Below, one piece after another: positions 27,243 to 35,489 of a stretch of 64,000 nt of DNA (position 1 is its first letter; each line of letters begins with the position of its first letter). Source of the DNA: RZYX01 sp036654375 (GTDB taxonomy: Bacteria > Bacillota > Clostridia > Oscillospirales > Acutalibacteraceae); contig JAVVSD010000006.1 of assembly GCA_036654375.1 (NCBI GenBank), forward strand, positions 33,386 to 97,385. The letters are read 5' to 3'. The position numbers and the translations under genes are program-made. The notes below the pieces were generated by a model. The model was not told where the DNA came from and did not search any database. It was given only the letters and a program-made list of their open reading frames with translations.

Positions 27243-28573
27243 AAAAGTTTAATTCAAATAAAAAAGCAAAAGAGAAAAAAGGCTTATATATAAATGACAA
27301 TGACTTTGGAACAAAAATAGAAAAGCAAGAAGAAACAACAAGCTTTTCAAGCGAGATGTTTTCAGAGGTAATCATTAAAAACCCAGTGCTAATCAGCACA
27401 ATTGGGCTTTGTCCCGTTGTTGCAATATGTATATCATTAAAATCAGCGATTGTACTTTCTATAATAACATTTTTAACCATGATATTTGCACAGGTGCTGT
27501 CAGCGTTTTTGTTCAAGTCATCTCCGCAATGGGTAAGAGTTGCACTCTATTCTTTGAGCGGAATGGCTGTTGTTGCACCGTCAATGCTCTTGCTCGAAAA
27601 TATTTTGCCTGAAAACTTAATAGCGCTTGGAATTTATCTTCCGCTTCTCGCAATCAACCCGCTGATAACAAGGCAGTGTGAAAGAGTTGCAGTAAAAAGC
27701 TCGGTAAAGCAAGCATTTGTAAATGCGGTGTGCTGTGCAACAGGATACAGCGTAGTGCTTATTATTACAGGATTTTTACGCGAGCTTTTAGGATCTGGCA
27801 CAATATGGGACTACAAGGTGTTTTCATTCCCAGCTGCAACAGCGCTAATAAATCCTTTTGGTGGTTTTATTGTTATTGGATTTATGGCAGCACTTCTCAG
27901 AGTATACTTTAAAAAGATTGACCCAGAATATGCAGAACAGCTTGGCGTTGAGTCCAGAACAGCCATCAAGAAGCCAAAGCAAAAAAAGGAAAGACCTCGT
28001 TTTAAGGTCGTTGAATATAGCCACAATGAAAAAGCCAATCCTCAACAGGTGGATAATGCAATTCAAAAAGAAGAGCCAAAAGTGGAGGCTGATGTTGTTG
28101 CAATAAGTGTTGAGCAACAGCATGAACAGCAGATTACAGAGCCTTTAAATGAAACGGTACAAGACGATTCTAATACAGCTGAAATCATTGAGCAAAACGA
28201 TATAATTCCAGATGAGTACGCACAGTACGAAAACGAAATATCGCAGACAGCCCAAAGGGCAGAGGCAAGAAAGAAGATAGAATATACATCAAATGAGCTT
28301 GATGTGTTATTATCTCAAAGTCTTGATGACATTATCAATGGCACACTAAAGTCAAAGGATAATGAAGCCACAGCGGAAAAGCCAAAGGATAATGAAGCCA
28401 CAGCGGAAAAGTTAAAGGATAATGAAGCCACAGCGGAAAAGTCAAAGGATAATGAAGCCACAGCGGAAAAGTCAAAGGATAATGAAGCCACAGCGGAAAA
28501 GTCAAAGGATAATGAAACCACAGTAGAAAAAACACCAGAAGACTCAAAGACCGAGGAGGTGCATGGGCAATGA
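27239..28573 (+). CDS. RnfE-like membrane protein with long repetitive cytoplasmic tail
   Basis: 444 residues from GTG 27239 (AGGGGG upstream). Residues about 40-225 are an Rnf/Nqr membrane domain (IIKNPVLISTIGLCPVVAIC, LPLLAINPLITRQCERVAV, GFLRELLGSGTIW, NPFGGFIVIGFMAALL). One cluster Cys (Cys58 in GLCP) is kept, but the second, in the usual NC motif, is Pro141 (INP); another Cys occurs at 147. The last 200 residues are charged low-complexity sequence, including six copies of a 10-residue unit (KSKDNEATAE-like). Canonical RnfE ends soon after its last helix, so this tail is an addition. Confidence 0.8.
   Translation: MKKFNSNKKAKEKKGLYINDNDFGTKIEKQEETTSFSSEMFSEVIIKNPVLISTIGLCPVVAICISLKSAIVLSIITFLTMIFAQVLSAFLFKSSPQWVRVALYSLSGMAVVAPSMLLLENILPENLIALGIYLPLLAINPLITRQCERVAVKSSVKQAFVNAVCCATGYSVVLIITGFLRELLGSGTIWDYKVFSFPAATALINPFGGFIVIGFMAALLRVYFKKIDPEYAEQLGVESRTAIKKPKQKKERPRFKVVEYSHNEKANPQQVDNAIQKEEPKVEADVVAISVEQQHEQQITEPLNETVQDDSNTAEIIEQNDIIPDEYAQYENEISQTAQRAEARKKIEYTSNELDVLLSQSLDDIINGTLKSKDNEATAEKPKDNEATAEKLKDNEATAEKSKDNEATAEKSKDNEATAEKSKDNETTVEKTPEDSKTEEVHGQ
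28349..28528 (+). repeat. Six tandem 30-bp repeats in the RnfE-like tail
   Basis: Unit AAGTCAAAGGATAATGAAGC-type, 30 bp, six copies. The first five differ at only one or two bases and the sixth has three changes. It encodes K-x-K-D-N-E-A-T-A-E. Confidence 0.95.
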
Positions 28574-29184
28574 GTGCTATAATTCAATTCTTTTCAGCAG
28601 CACTTTATCTTGTCTTTGTACAAAACCTTGTGTTTAGCGGTGGCTATGGTGCAAGTGAAGTTATAAGAACGGCGGCAAGACCAAAACAGCTTGTCCTTTT
28701 TGCCGTAATGATAACCTATTTTTCAACTATAACATCACTTCTTTGCAGGCTTATCTGGCTTGTGCCATTCTTTAAAACAGCAAACACAACCATTGCAATA
28801 GTAATGTTCATACTTGTTCTTGTTGTGGTGTATCTTGCAACTGCACTGATAATCATAAAGATGCTCAAAGGCTCAGGCTGGCGGCAGGAGGAAAAGGATA
28901 AGCTTCTGCGTCAGGCAGGAGTTGCAGCATTTAATACGATAGTTCTTGCAGTTCCACTGATAAACCAGCGTGTTGCATACACAGTATCGGAATCAATCGG
29001 AGCGGGAATTGGTGCAGGTTTTGCGTTTATCCTTGCAACCATGATTATACACACTGGAATGAAAAAGATTGAAAGTAATGAGGAAATCCCAAGCTGTTTC
29101 AAAGGAACACCGGCAGTGTTTATCTATATAGCAATTATCTCAATGGCATTTACAGGGATTTCAGGAAAGTCACTTTTCTTTTAG
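28570..29184 (+). CDS. RnfA-like membrane protein without cluster cysteines
   Basis: 204 residues, six membrane helices, GAGGAGGTG before the ATG and a 4-base overlap with the RnfE-like gene. It aligns with RnfA/NqrE along its length: QNLVFSGGYGAS replaces NNFVLxRFLGIC (Cys becomes Ser29) and VPLINQRVAY replaces LPLITTNCAV (Cys becomes Val135). The late part SESIGAGIGAGFAFILATM fits the family's Gly-rich helix. The two cysteines through which RnfA shares a [2Fe-2S] cluster with RnfE are therefore absent. Last gene of the D-E-A operon, followed by a strong terminator. Confidence 0.78.
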   Translation: MSAIIQFFSAALYLVFVQNLVFSGGYGASEVIRTAARPKQLVLFAVMITYFSTITSLLCRLIWLVPFFKTANTTIAIVMFILVLVVVYLATALIIIKMLKGSGWRQEEKDKLLRQAGVAAFNTIVLAVPLINQRVAYTVSESIGAGIGAGFAFILATMIIHTGMKKIESNEEIPSCFKGTPAVFIYIAIISMAFTGISGKSLFF

Positions 29185-29218
29185 TAATTACAAGCAAAAT
29201 TCAGAATATAATAATTGA

Positions 29219-29252
29219 AATGCGATATAGTAAAAGCTATATCGCATTTTTT
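29219..29252 (+). terminator. Terminator of the Rnf-like operon
   Basis: AATGCGATATAG and CTATATCGCATT form a perfect 12-bp stem with a 6-base loop, followed by TTTT. Confidence 0.88.
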
Positions 29253-29370
29253 AATAAACAAATGAAGATTGGATTGAATGCAAAACTAAAGGGCATCATC
29301 GTTTTTAAACGAGAGGCCCTTAAATCTATTTGTTCACAAGCTGAATTATCACAAGTGGTTTTGTTTGTAA

Positions 29371-29811
29371 TTATTTGTCCAGAACCATTTGAAGATAATC
29401 AAGTTCTTCAAAACCGAGCTTATTATAAAGAGAAATTGCTCCTGCATTTTCCCTGATTGCTTCAAGCCTAAAACGCTTTGAAACTCCGTCAAATTTATCA
29501 AAAATAAACTCAAAAAATTCTTTCCCAAGTCCTTTGCCACGGAAATCTTTTAAGATATAGATTTCCTCAATCCAAATACAAGTTCCGCCAACTTCAGGAG
29601 AAAAAGTTTTTGAAAGCATTGCATATCCTGCACACTGCGAATCGCACTCAATGATGTAGCCAATAAGATAATTATCGCTTCTCATCATTTCTTCAAAAGA
29701 GTTTGTCATGCAATGTTCAGCAACGGCGTGCAGGACGGCGTCGGAATGATAAAATTCGTTTGCAAGCTTGAGATAAATGCCTTTGTCTGTCGTGGTAAGA
29801 GGTCTAATCAT
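29371..29811 (-). CDS. GNAT family N-acetyltransferase
   Basis: 146 residues from ATG 29811; the frame opens at 29829 but this ATG begins the family-typical MIRPLTTTDK. Motif A, the acetyl-CoA pyrophosphate loop, is DFRGKGLGKEFF, preceded by the beta-strand IEEIYIL; motif B is AISLYNKLGFEEL. It transfers an acetyl group to an unknown small molecule or protein. No operon partner: the Rnf-like terminator is downstream and a small lipoprotein gene upstream has its own terminator. Confidence 0.88.
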   Translation of the reverse strand: MIRPLTTTDKGIYLKLANEFYHSDAVLHAVAEHCMTNSFEEMMRSDNYLIGYIIECDSQCAGYAMLSKTFSPEVGGTCIWIEEIYILKDFRGKGLGKEFFEFIFDKFDGVSKRFRLEAIRENAGAISLYNKLGFEELDYLQMVLDK

Positions 29812-29879
29812 TTTTTTACTACACTCCAATTCAATTGATAAAATGATTTTAGCATAGTATTAAAAAAAAATCAAAATTA

Positions 29880-29909
29880 AAAGCAAAGCAGTTTAAAGCT
29901 TTGCTTTTA
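29880..29909 (-). terminator. Terminator of the small lipoprotein gene
   Basis: AAAAGCAAAGC and GCTTTGCTTTT form an 11-bp stem with a T-rich minus-strand continuation. Confidence 0.7.
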
Positions 29910-29918
29910 ATTAATCTG

Positions 29919-30125
29919 TTAGGGAAGCATGGTAGTGATGTCATTTTCATATTCTGTCATTTTGGACTCCATACGGTTCTTTGCGTCTTTTGCAACACTT
30001 TCGGTTGTGCTTGTTGCTGCTGTTGTTGTTGTTGTAACCTTGCCATCGTCCTTATTGCTACACGCAGCAAACACAAAGATGCTCATAATCAACAAAGCAC
30101 AGACTAAAAAGATTTTTTTATTCAT
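29919..30125 (-). CDS. Small lipoprotein
   Basis: 68 residues with GGAGAG before the ATG. The signal peptide and lipobox are clear (FLVCALLIMSIFVFAAC, acylated Cys at residue 22). The mature part is a Thr-rich stretch (TTTTTAATSTT) and a short helix ending DITTMLP. No known domain. A plus-strand frame overlapping it codes a poly-Cys run and is only its shadow. It is monocistronic, next to ypeB on the same strand. Such tiny envelope lipoproteins are common in Clostridia and poorly conserved; function unknown. Confidence 0.7.
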   Translation of the reverse strand: MNKKIFLVCALLIMSIFVFAACSNKDDGKVTTTTTAATSTTESVAKDAKNRMESKMTEYENDITTMLP

Positions 30126-30265
30126 TTTTGCTCTCCTTCTTACATAACTAAATTTGTTCGTTTAATAAATTCAGCGAAACCAATATCGCTAACCTCATCA
30201 AAGGGGTCGATATAATTATTCCCGTTACAAATTTAATTATTCAATCGTAAAAAACTAAAAGAGAT

Positions 30266-31609
30266 TTACATTGTAAGAGTTCCGCCATCGGCATAAATAA
30301 GCATAAGAATTTGAACTTCATCGCCTGTTTTTGTGTCAATATAGACCAGTATATCGTCATCTTTTAAGCCCTTGCATTTAAACTCATAGCAATACTTTTC
30401 GTCGCCTGCACTTGTTGGGATATTTGCAAGCTTAACGCTCTGAACGGAAAGAGATTTGCTAAGGCTTTTTTTGGCTTGCTCAAGGCTTAATGAAGGTGTT
30501 CCAAAAGTCCTTTGAATGTGATTGACCAAAAATCCTCTTGCATCAACAGAAATAATTTTTCCATCACTTAATGATACAGAAACTTTTATCAAATCTGTGT
30601 AGCAAATAACATTGTTGACGGAATATGCGAAGTTGATTGTGCAAATGCCGTCCATAACGGTGGAATATGTGCTGGACATATTTTTGTAGCCGACGAAGTT
30701 TAAAAATTCTTTTGCTCGTGCAATTGCATCTTCGGTTGAAAGCGTGGTTTCACCGGCCCATTGAGAACCAAGCATATAGCACAGAAAACCGCCGTTTTTT
30801 GTAATAGCGATTGTTTTATCCTTACTGTTAAAAACAAAGCACTTCATCAAGCTCTCTTCTGTGGAAATTTTAAGAGATTTTGAATCAATATTTCCGAACT
30901 TTGCAGCAATTTTTAAAGCCTCTTCCTTTGTAACACCATTTTTATTGGCAACCATTTTTGATTCCTTTTGCATTATGTGGTCTGAGAAAGGACCGTCATA
31001 AATTAAGGTGGGATAATCTGCAAGTGATTGCTCAATGTCTGAAAAGCTTGAGGAAACACTTGCAGCTTTTGAGTTTTTGTTAAGGTCAAGATTGCCTGCA
31101 AGCAGTTCGCTCGTGCTTATCGTGCCATTATCAATTCCGACACGAAGTGTGGAGATGCTTTTTGAAAGATTTGTTGCATAGTTTAAAAGGTTCAAAAGCT
31201 GATTTCTTTCTTCCTGCTTAATTTGCTGACCGTCTGCAATTTTTTTGTTTAGTGCCATTGTGAATTCACCTACCTGAGAAAGAAATTTGTAGGTGTTTTC
31301 AAGAGCAATATCACTTGTTGAAAGTTGCGCAAGACAATCCTTTGCACCTGACGCATCTCTCCAAAGCTCGGTGGAAAGAGAAGCCATCATTGGAGGAGTA
31401 TTTGAATAAACTCCTTTTTGTAAATCAAGCTTTAGCTCGTCAACATATTCTCCAAGTGCGTTAAGATTTCGCTGTTCAGATGCCCGAAGCTCAAGCTCAT
31501 AATGTTTTGCCTTGGCTGTTCCTGTATACGCAAAAACTCCAAGAACAACTATAAACGAAAGCATATATAAGCCGATGCGAAGTTGAGTCTTGCTCATTTT
31601 TGTTTTCAA
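30266..31609 (-). CDS. ypeB: Germination protein YpeB
   Basis: 447 residues from TTG 31609, which has GGAGGAA 6 bases upstream; the frame opens at 31624. An N-terminal membrane helix (about 12-32) is followed by a helical segment (AKHYELELRASEQRNLNALGEYVDELKLDLQKGVYSNTP) and C-terminal PepSY-like repeats (TKEEALKIAAKF, STEDAIARAKEFL, LEQAKKSLSKSL). This order is that of YpeB, which stabilises the spore cortex lytic enzyme SleB in the spore. sleB, its usual neighbour, is not adjacent here. It is a strong sign that the organism forms endospores. Confidence 0.9.
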   Translation of the reverse strand: MKTKMSKTQLRIGLYMLSFIVVLGVFAYTGTAKAKHYELELRASEQRNLNALGEYVDELKLDLQKGVYSNTPPMMASLSTELWRDASGAKDCLAQLSTSDIALENTYKFLSQVGEFTMALNKKIADGQQIKQEERNQLLNLLNYATNLSKSISTLRVGIDNGTISTSELLAGNLDLNKNSKAASVSSSFSDIEQSLADYPTLIYDGPFSDHIMQKESKMVANKNGVTKEEALKIAAKFGNIDSKSLKISTEESLMKCFVFNSKDKTIAITKNGGFLCYMLGSQWAGETTLSTEDAIARAKEFLNFVGYKNMSSTYSTVMDGICTINFAYSVNNVICYTDLIKVSVSLSDGKIISVDARGFLVNHIQRTFGTPSLSLEQAKKSLSKSLSVQSVKLANIPTSAGDEKYCYEFKCKGLKDDDILVYIDTKTGDEVQILMLIYADGGTLTM

Positions 31610-31764
31610 TTTAAATTCCTCCAATTTGTAAAAAAATTATAAAACACTTTTATTTTCTCATAATCATCATGAAATATTCAAAAAGCCAATTTTAAACAAG
31701 CGAAAATTAGCATGAAAAGCGAATAAAAACAGCTAAAATTAACCAAATTAATTTTTATTTAGCA

Positions 31765-31793
31765 TTGCACGCGTTAAGTGAATACTGTATAAT
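31765..31793 (+). promoter_or_regulatory. Promoter of the nifS-thiI-cinA array
   Basis: TTGCAC at 31765 and a perfect TATAAT at 31788 with a 17-base spacer, 48 bases before the nifS start. Confidence 0.75.
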
Positions 31794-31841
31794 AGTATGG
31801 AATATATTCTATACTAAATCCAATTTCTTGGAGGAGAGAGC

Positions 31842-32972
31842 TTGGAATGCTATCTTGATAACAGTGCAACTACAAAAGTTTGTAATTCGGCAGTAAAAGA
31901 AATGATGAAAATGCTGACCGAGAATTATGGCAATCCTGCATCTTTGCACAAAAAAGGTGATGAGGCAAAAGCGGCACTTGACAAGGCAAGAAAAAATGTT
32001 GCCAATGCACTCTCTTGCTACCCTGATGAGGTTTACTTTACCAGCGGAGGAACAGAGAGCAATAACATCGCAGTTTTTGGAGCGGCAGAAGCGCTAAAAC
32101 GAAGAGGAAATAAAATCGTAACAACTTCAATTGAGCATCCAAGTGTTGCTGAACCTATTTCAAGACTTGAAAAACAGGGGTTTGAGGTTGTGCGTATTCC
32201 AGTGGGAATAGACGGTAAAATTAAAGAGGAAGACATATTTAGGGAAGTCAATAAAAATACAGTTTTAATCAGCATAATGCTTGTTAATAATGAGGTTGGC
32301 AGTATTCAACCCATTAAAGCGGCAAGATTGGCAGTTAAAAGAGCTGGTTGTGGTGCATTAATTCATTGTGATGCCGTACAGGCGTTCAGCAAAATCAGCA
32401 TTTGTCCTGATGATCTTGGTGTTGATCTGTTGACCGTAAGCTCACACAAGGTTCATGGTCCAAAGGGTGTAGGAGCACTTTATGTTCGCAAGGGTGTAAG
32501 GCTTGTATCTCCTATATACGGTGGCGGTCAAGAAGAAGGAATTCGTTCGGGAACATCACCCATGCCAGCAATCGCGGGCTTTGGTGCAGCTGTTGCCGAA
32601 TTTCCCGATTATGAGTCCACAATTGTAAGAATGTCAGCAATGAGGGATAACTTCATTTCAAATGTTGTGCAGATTCCAGGAGTTGTTGTGAACTCTCCCA
32701 AAGATGCACTTCCATTTATAATCAACATCTCAGTTGTTGGAATTCCATCAGAAGTAATGCGAAACGAGCTGTCTTCACGCGGGATTTATATCTCGTCTGG
32801 CTCTGCGTGTTCAAAAGGGCATCGGAGCAGGGTTCTTACAGCTATGGAGCTTCCAAACGAAAGAATAGACAGTGCACTTAGAATTACTCTTTCCCGTTAC
32901 ACAACAAGCGATGAACTAAATATGTTGTTAAAGGGCATTGCATATGCTCGTCAAAACATCAGATATAGCTGA
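31842..32972 (+). CDS. Cysteine desulfurase (NifS/IscS-like), ThiI partner
   Basis: 376 residues from TTG 31842 (GGAGGAGAG upstream). A PLP enzyme that takes sulfur from cysteine to a persulfide. Seen: N-terminal YLDNSATTKVC, the TSGGTESNNIA segment, PLP-Lys in SSHKVHGPKGVGALY, and the catalytic Cys in SSGSACSKGHRS. The gene is followed after 30 bases by thiI, as in Bacillus nifZ-thiI, so it most likely supplies sulfur for 4-thiouridine in tRNA. It could also supply the SmsCB Fe-S system encoded 18 kb away, since no sufS is seen. Confidence 0.93.
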   Translation: MECYLDNSATTKVCNSAVKEMMKMLTENYGNPASLHKKGDEAKAALDKARKNVANALSCYPDEVYFTSGGTESNNIAVFGAAEALKRRGNKIVTTSIEHPSVAEPISRLEKQGFEVVRIPVGIDGKIKEEDIFREVNKNTVLISIMLVNNEVGSIQPIKAARLAVKRAGCGALIHCDAVQAFSKISICPDDLGVDLLTVSSHKVHGPKGVGALYVRKGVRLVSPIYGGGQEEGIRSGTSPMPAIAGFGAAVAEFPDYESTIVRMSAMRDNFISNVVQIPGVVVNSPKDALPFIINISVVGIPSEVMRNELSSRGIYISSGSACSKGHRSRVLTAMELPNERIDSALRITLSRYTTSDELNMLLKGIAYARQNIRYS

Positions 32973-33002
32973 TGAGTCAATCCGAAACTAAGGAATGGTA
33001 AA

Positions 33003-34172
33003 ATGAAGGAAATAATTTTAATAAAAAATGGTGAGCTTGCATTAAAAGGGCTTAACCGCTCAACTTTTGAAGATGTACTAATCAAAAATATTCGCCGCAG
33101 GCTTCGTGATGTTGGCGAATTTGAAATAAAAAAGTCGCAGTCCACAATAACGATAGAGCCTAAAAATGATAATTTCAACATGAAGCAAGCGGTTGAAAGG
33201 CTCTCAAAAATTTTTGGAATTGCAGGCCTTTCAAGGGCTGCAGCTGCAGAAAAAAACATGGACGACATCTTAAAGGTTGCCGAAAACTACCTTGAAGAGC
33301 TTCTTTTAGAGATAAAAACATTCAAAGTTGAAGCAAAGAGGGCAGACAAAAAGTTTCCACTAAAGTCACCCGAAATTTGCAACGAGGTTGGGGGATTTCT
33401 CCTTGAGAAGTATCCACACCTTGAGGTTGATGTTCACAATCCACAGCTCACCGTAAACATAGAGATAAGAGATAGATACGCATATATCAGGGGAAATCAG
33501 CTAAGAGGAGCGGGTGGAATGCCTGTTTCAACAGCTGGCAGGGCGGCACTTTTAGTTTCAGGAGGAATCGACAGCCCAGTTGCGGGTTGGATGATGTCTA
33601 AGCGTGGTGTAAGCCTTACTGCTATCCACTTTGCCTCTCCTCCATACACAAGTCAAAGGGCAGAGCAGAAGGTTATGGAACTTTTGCAAAAGGTTGCAGA
33701 ATACAGCGGTAGAATATCAACCTTTGTTGTACCGTTCACAGAGATTCAGGAGCAGATAAAGGACAATTGCCCTGAAGAACTTTTCACGATAATAATGCGT
33801 AGATTTATGATGCGTATTTCAGAAATAATTGCAAAACAGGATAACTGCGGAGCATTAATAACAGGCGAAAGTCTTGGTCAGGTTGCAAGCCAGACACTTT
33901 ATGCAATAGGTTGCACTGATGCTGTTTGCACGCTGCCAACCTTTCGTCCACTCATCGGCATGGACAAGGATGAGATTGTAGCAATATCTCGAAAAATTGA
34001 CACATTCAATATTTCAATCCAGCCTTTTGAGGACTGTTGCACTGTGTTTACACCAAAGCATCCAAGAACCAGACCAACTCTTGAATATGTTGAGCAGGCG
34101 GAGGATAAACTGGATATAGACGGACTTGTAAAAAGAGCGGTTGAAGCGACACGCAATGAAACCGTCGGATAA
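33003..34172 (+). CDS. thiI: tRNA 4-thiouridine sulfurtransferase ThiI
   Basis: 389 residues. The N-terminal ferredoxin-like and THUMP domains (RLRDVGEFEIKKSQSTITIE, PQLTVNIEIRDRYAYIRG) precede the PP-loop pyrophosphatase SGGIDSPVAGWMM. Later motifs include ITGESLGQVASQTL and RPLIGMDKDEI. There is no C-terminal rhodanese domain, so the short Firmicute form is present, which takes sulfur directly from a dedicated NifS. It uses ATP to adenylate U8 of tRNA. Tightly linked to the desulfurase upstream and to cinA 19 bases downstream. Confidence 0.95.
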   Translation: MKEIILIKNGELALKGLNRSTFEDVLIKNIRRRLRDVGEFEIKKSQSTITIEPKNDNFNMKQAVERLSKIFGIAGLSRAAAAEKNMDDILKVAENYLEELLLEIKTFKVEAKRADKKFPLKSPEICNEVGGFLLEKYPHLEVDVHNPQLTVNIEIRDRYAYIRGNQLRGAGGMPVSTAGRAALLVSGGIDSPVAGWMMSKRGVSLTAIHFASPPYTSQRAEQKVMELLQKVAEYSGRISTFVVPFTEIQEQIKDNCPEELFTIIMRRFMMRISEIIAKQDNCGALITGESLGQVASQTLYAIGCTDAVCTLPTFRPLIGMDKDEIVAISRKIDTFNISIQPFEDCCTVFTPKHPRTRPTLEYVEQAEDKLDIDGLVKRAVEATRNETVG

Positions 34173-34191
34173 AAAATAAGGGGATGGGGTT

Positions 34192-35463
34192 TTGAATTGC
34201 GAAATTCTCAATGTAGGAACAGAACTTTTACTCGGTGATGTTTTAAACACCAATGCACAATTTTTATCACAAGAGCTTGCACAGCTTGGCATTGGAGTTC
34301 AGTATATCAGCACAGTTGGAGATAATGAGGAAAGGCTTACGCACTCTCTTGAGTCAGCTTTCAAGCATAGCGATATAGTCATCACAACAGGCGGGCTTGG
34401 ACCCACTGCAGATGATTTGACTAAAGAAGTTTGCTGTAAGGCTCTTGGAGTTGAGCTTGAAAAGGATGAAGAAAGCTTTAAGAGAATGCAAAACTACTTT
34501 GCCAGCTGTCACCACAATATGCCCAAAACAAATGAGAAGCAAGCGTTTATGCCAAAGGGCGGAACAATATTCAAAAACAATTTTGGAACTGCACCAGGGT
34601 GTGCAATCGAAAAAGACGGAAAGATAGTCATTATGATGCCTGGCCCACCAAGAGAGCTTGTGCAAATGTTTAAAGAATCCGTAAAACCATTTTTACAAAA
34701 ATTTCAGGACTCAATAATAGTTTCTCACAATATAAGAACCTTTGGAATTGGCGAATCCGCTCTGGCGGAGAAGGTGAGCGAGCTTCTTGAGCAGAGCAAT
34801 CCAACCGTTGCTCCTTATGCAAAAGATGGAGAGGCACTTTTAAGAATAACCGCAAAAGCAAAAACAGCACAAGAGGCAGAGCAAATGATGAAGCCTGTCA
34901 TTGAAAAGCTTTATTCAATGTTTGGAAGCCTTGTTTATGGAATAGACAGCGAAAATCTTGAACAGCGAGTTGTTGAACTTTTAAAACAAAAAAACATGAC
35001 ATTATCACTTGCAGAATCCTGCACAGGCGGGTATCTTGCAAAGAGAATAACCGATGTATCTGGTGCAAGTGCCATCTTTGAGTGTGGTGTAGTTTCATAT
35101 TCAAACAGAATCAAGGAGAAGGTAATCGGTGTTAGCAAAAAATCCCTTGAGGAGTATACGGCAATAAGCGAGCAGGTTGCTTGTGAAATGGCAAAAGGTG
35201 TGTTAAAACTCAGCGGCTCATCAATTTCAATCGGAGTAACAGGCCTTTCAGGTCCTGAGGTAGATGAGAGTGGCAAACCGATAGGTCTTAATTATATCGC
35301 ACTGGCAGATGGTAAGTCAGTCTGGTGCCTAAAGCTTGAAACAGGGAGAAAAGACCAAAGGGAGCTTAACCGATTTGTAACCTGTTCAAACGCATTTAAT
35401 ATGGCAAGAATGTATCTTGAAGGTAGAATAGATGAGCTTGGTTTAAACAAATTTGAGTTTTAA
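34192..35463 (+). CDS. cinA: CinA family protein (MoCF domain plus CinA-C amidase)
   Basis: 423 residues from TTG 34192 (AAGGGGATGGGG upstream). The N-terminal MoCF domain has VGTELLLGD, TTGGLGPTADD and MPGPPREL; the C-terminal CinA-C domain has LSLAESCTGGYLAKRITDVSGAS, VVSYSNRIKEKVIG and GVTGLSGP, typical of NMN/pyridine-nucleotide deamidase activity. All motifs look intact. In other Firmicutes cinA sits beside recA; here it ends the nifS-thiI-cinA run and is followed after 26 bases by the pseudo-sortase gene. A degenerate paralogue of the whole protein is fused to SpoIID three genes later. Confidence 0.93.
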   Translation: MNCEILNVGTELLLGDVLNTNAQFLSQELAQLGIGVQYISTVGDNEERLTHSLESAFKHSDIVITTGGLGPTADDLTKEVCCKALGVELEKDEESFKRMQNYFASCHHNMPKTNEKQAFMPKGGTIFKNNFGTAPGCAIEKDGKIVIMMPGPPRELVQMFKESVKPFLQKFQDSIIVSHNIRTFGIGESALAEKVSELLEQSNPTVAPYAKDGEALLRITAKAKTAQEAEQMMKPVIEKLYSMFGSLVYGIDSENLEQRVVELLKQKNMTLSLAESCTGGYLAKRITDVSGASAIFECGVVSYSNRIKEKVIGVSKKSLEEYTAISEQVACEMAKGVLKLSGSSISIGVTGLSGPEVDESGKPIGLNYIALADGKSVWCLKLETGRKDQRELNRFVTCSNAFNMARMYLEGRIDELGLNKFEF

Positions 35464-35489
35464 TCGTTTTAATTATGGAGGTGGTTGAA

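Noticed and set aside
28349..28528. Possible CRISPR array
   Set aside because: 30-bp units are directly adjacent with no spacers and code for a peptide repeat.
28315..28587. Minus-strand repetitive frames over the RnfE-like tail
   Set aside because: Shadows of the 30-bp coding repeat; no start signals, and the plus-strand frame is part of a clear operon.
29220..29456. Plus-strand frame after the Rnf-like operon
   Set aside because: Starts inside the terminator and overlaps the end of the acetyltransferase gene.
29901..30147. Plus-strand poly-Cys frames
   Set aside because: Reverse of the Thr-rich segment of the small lipoprotein on the minus strand.
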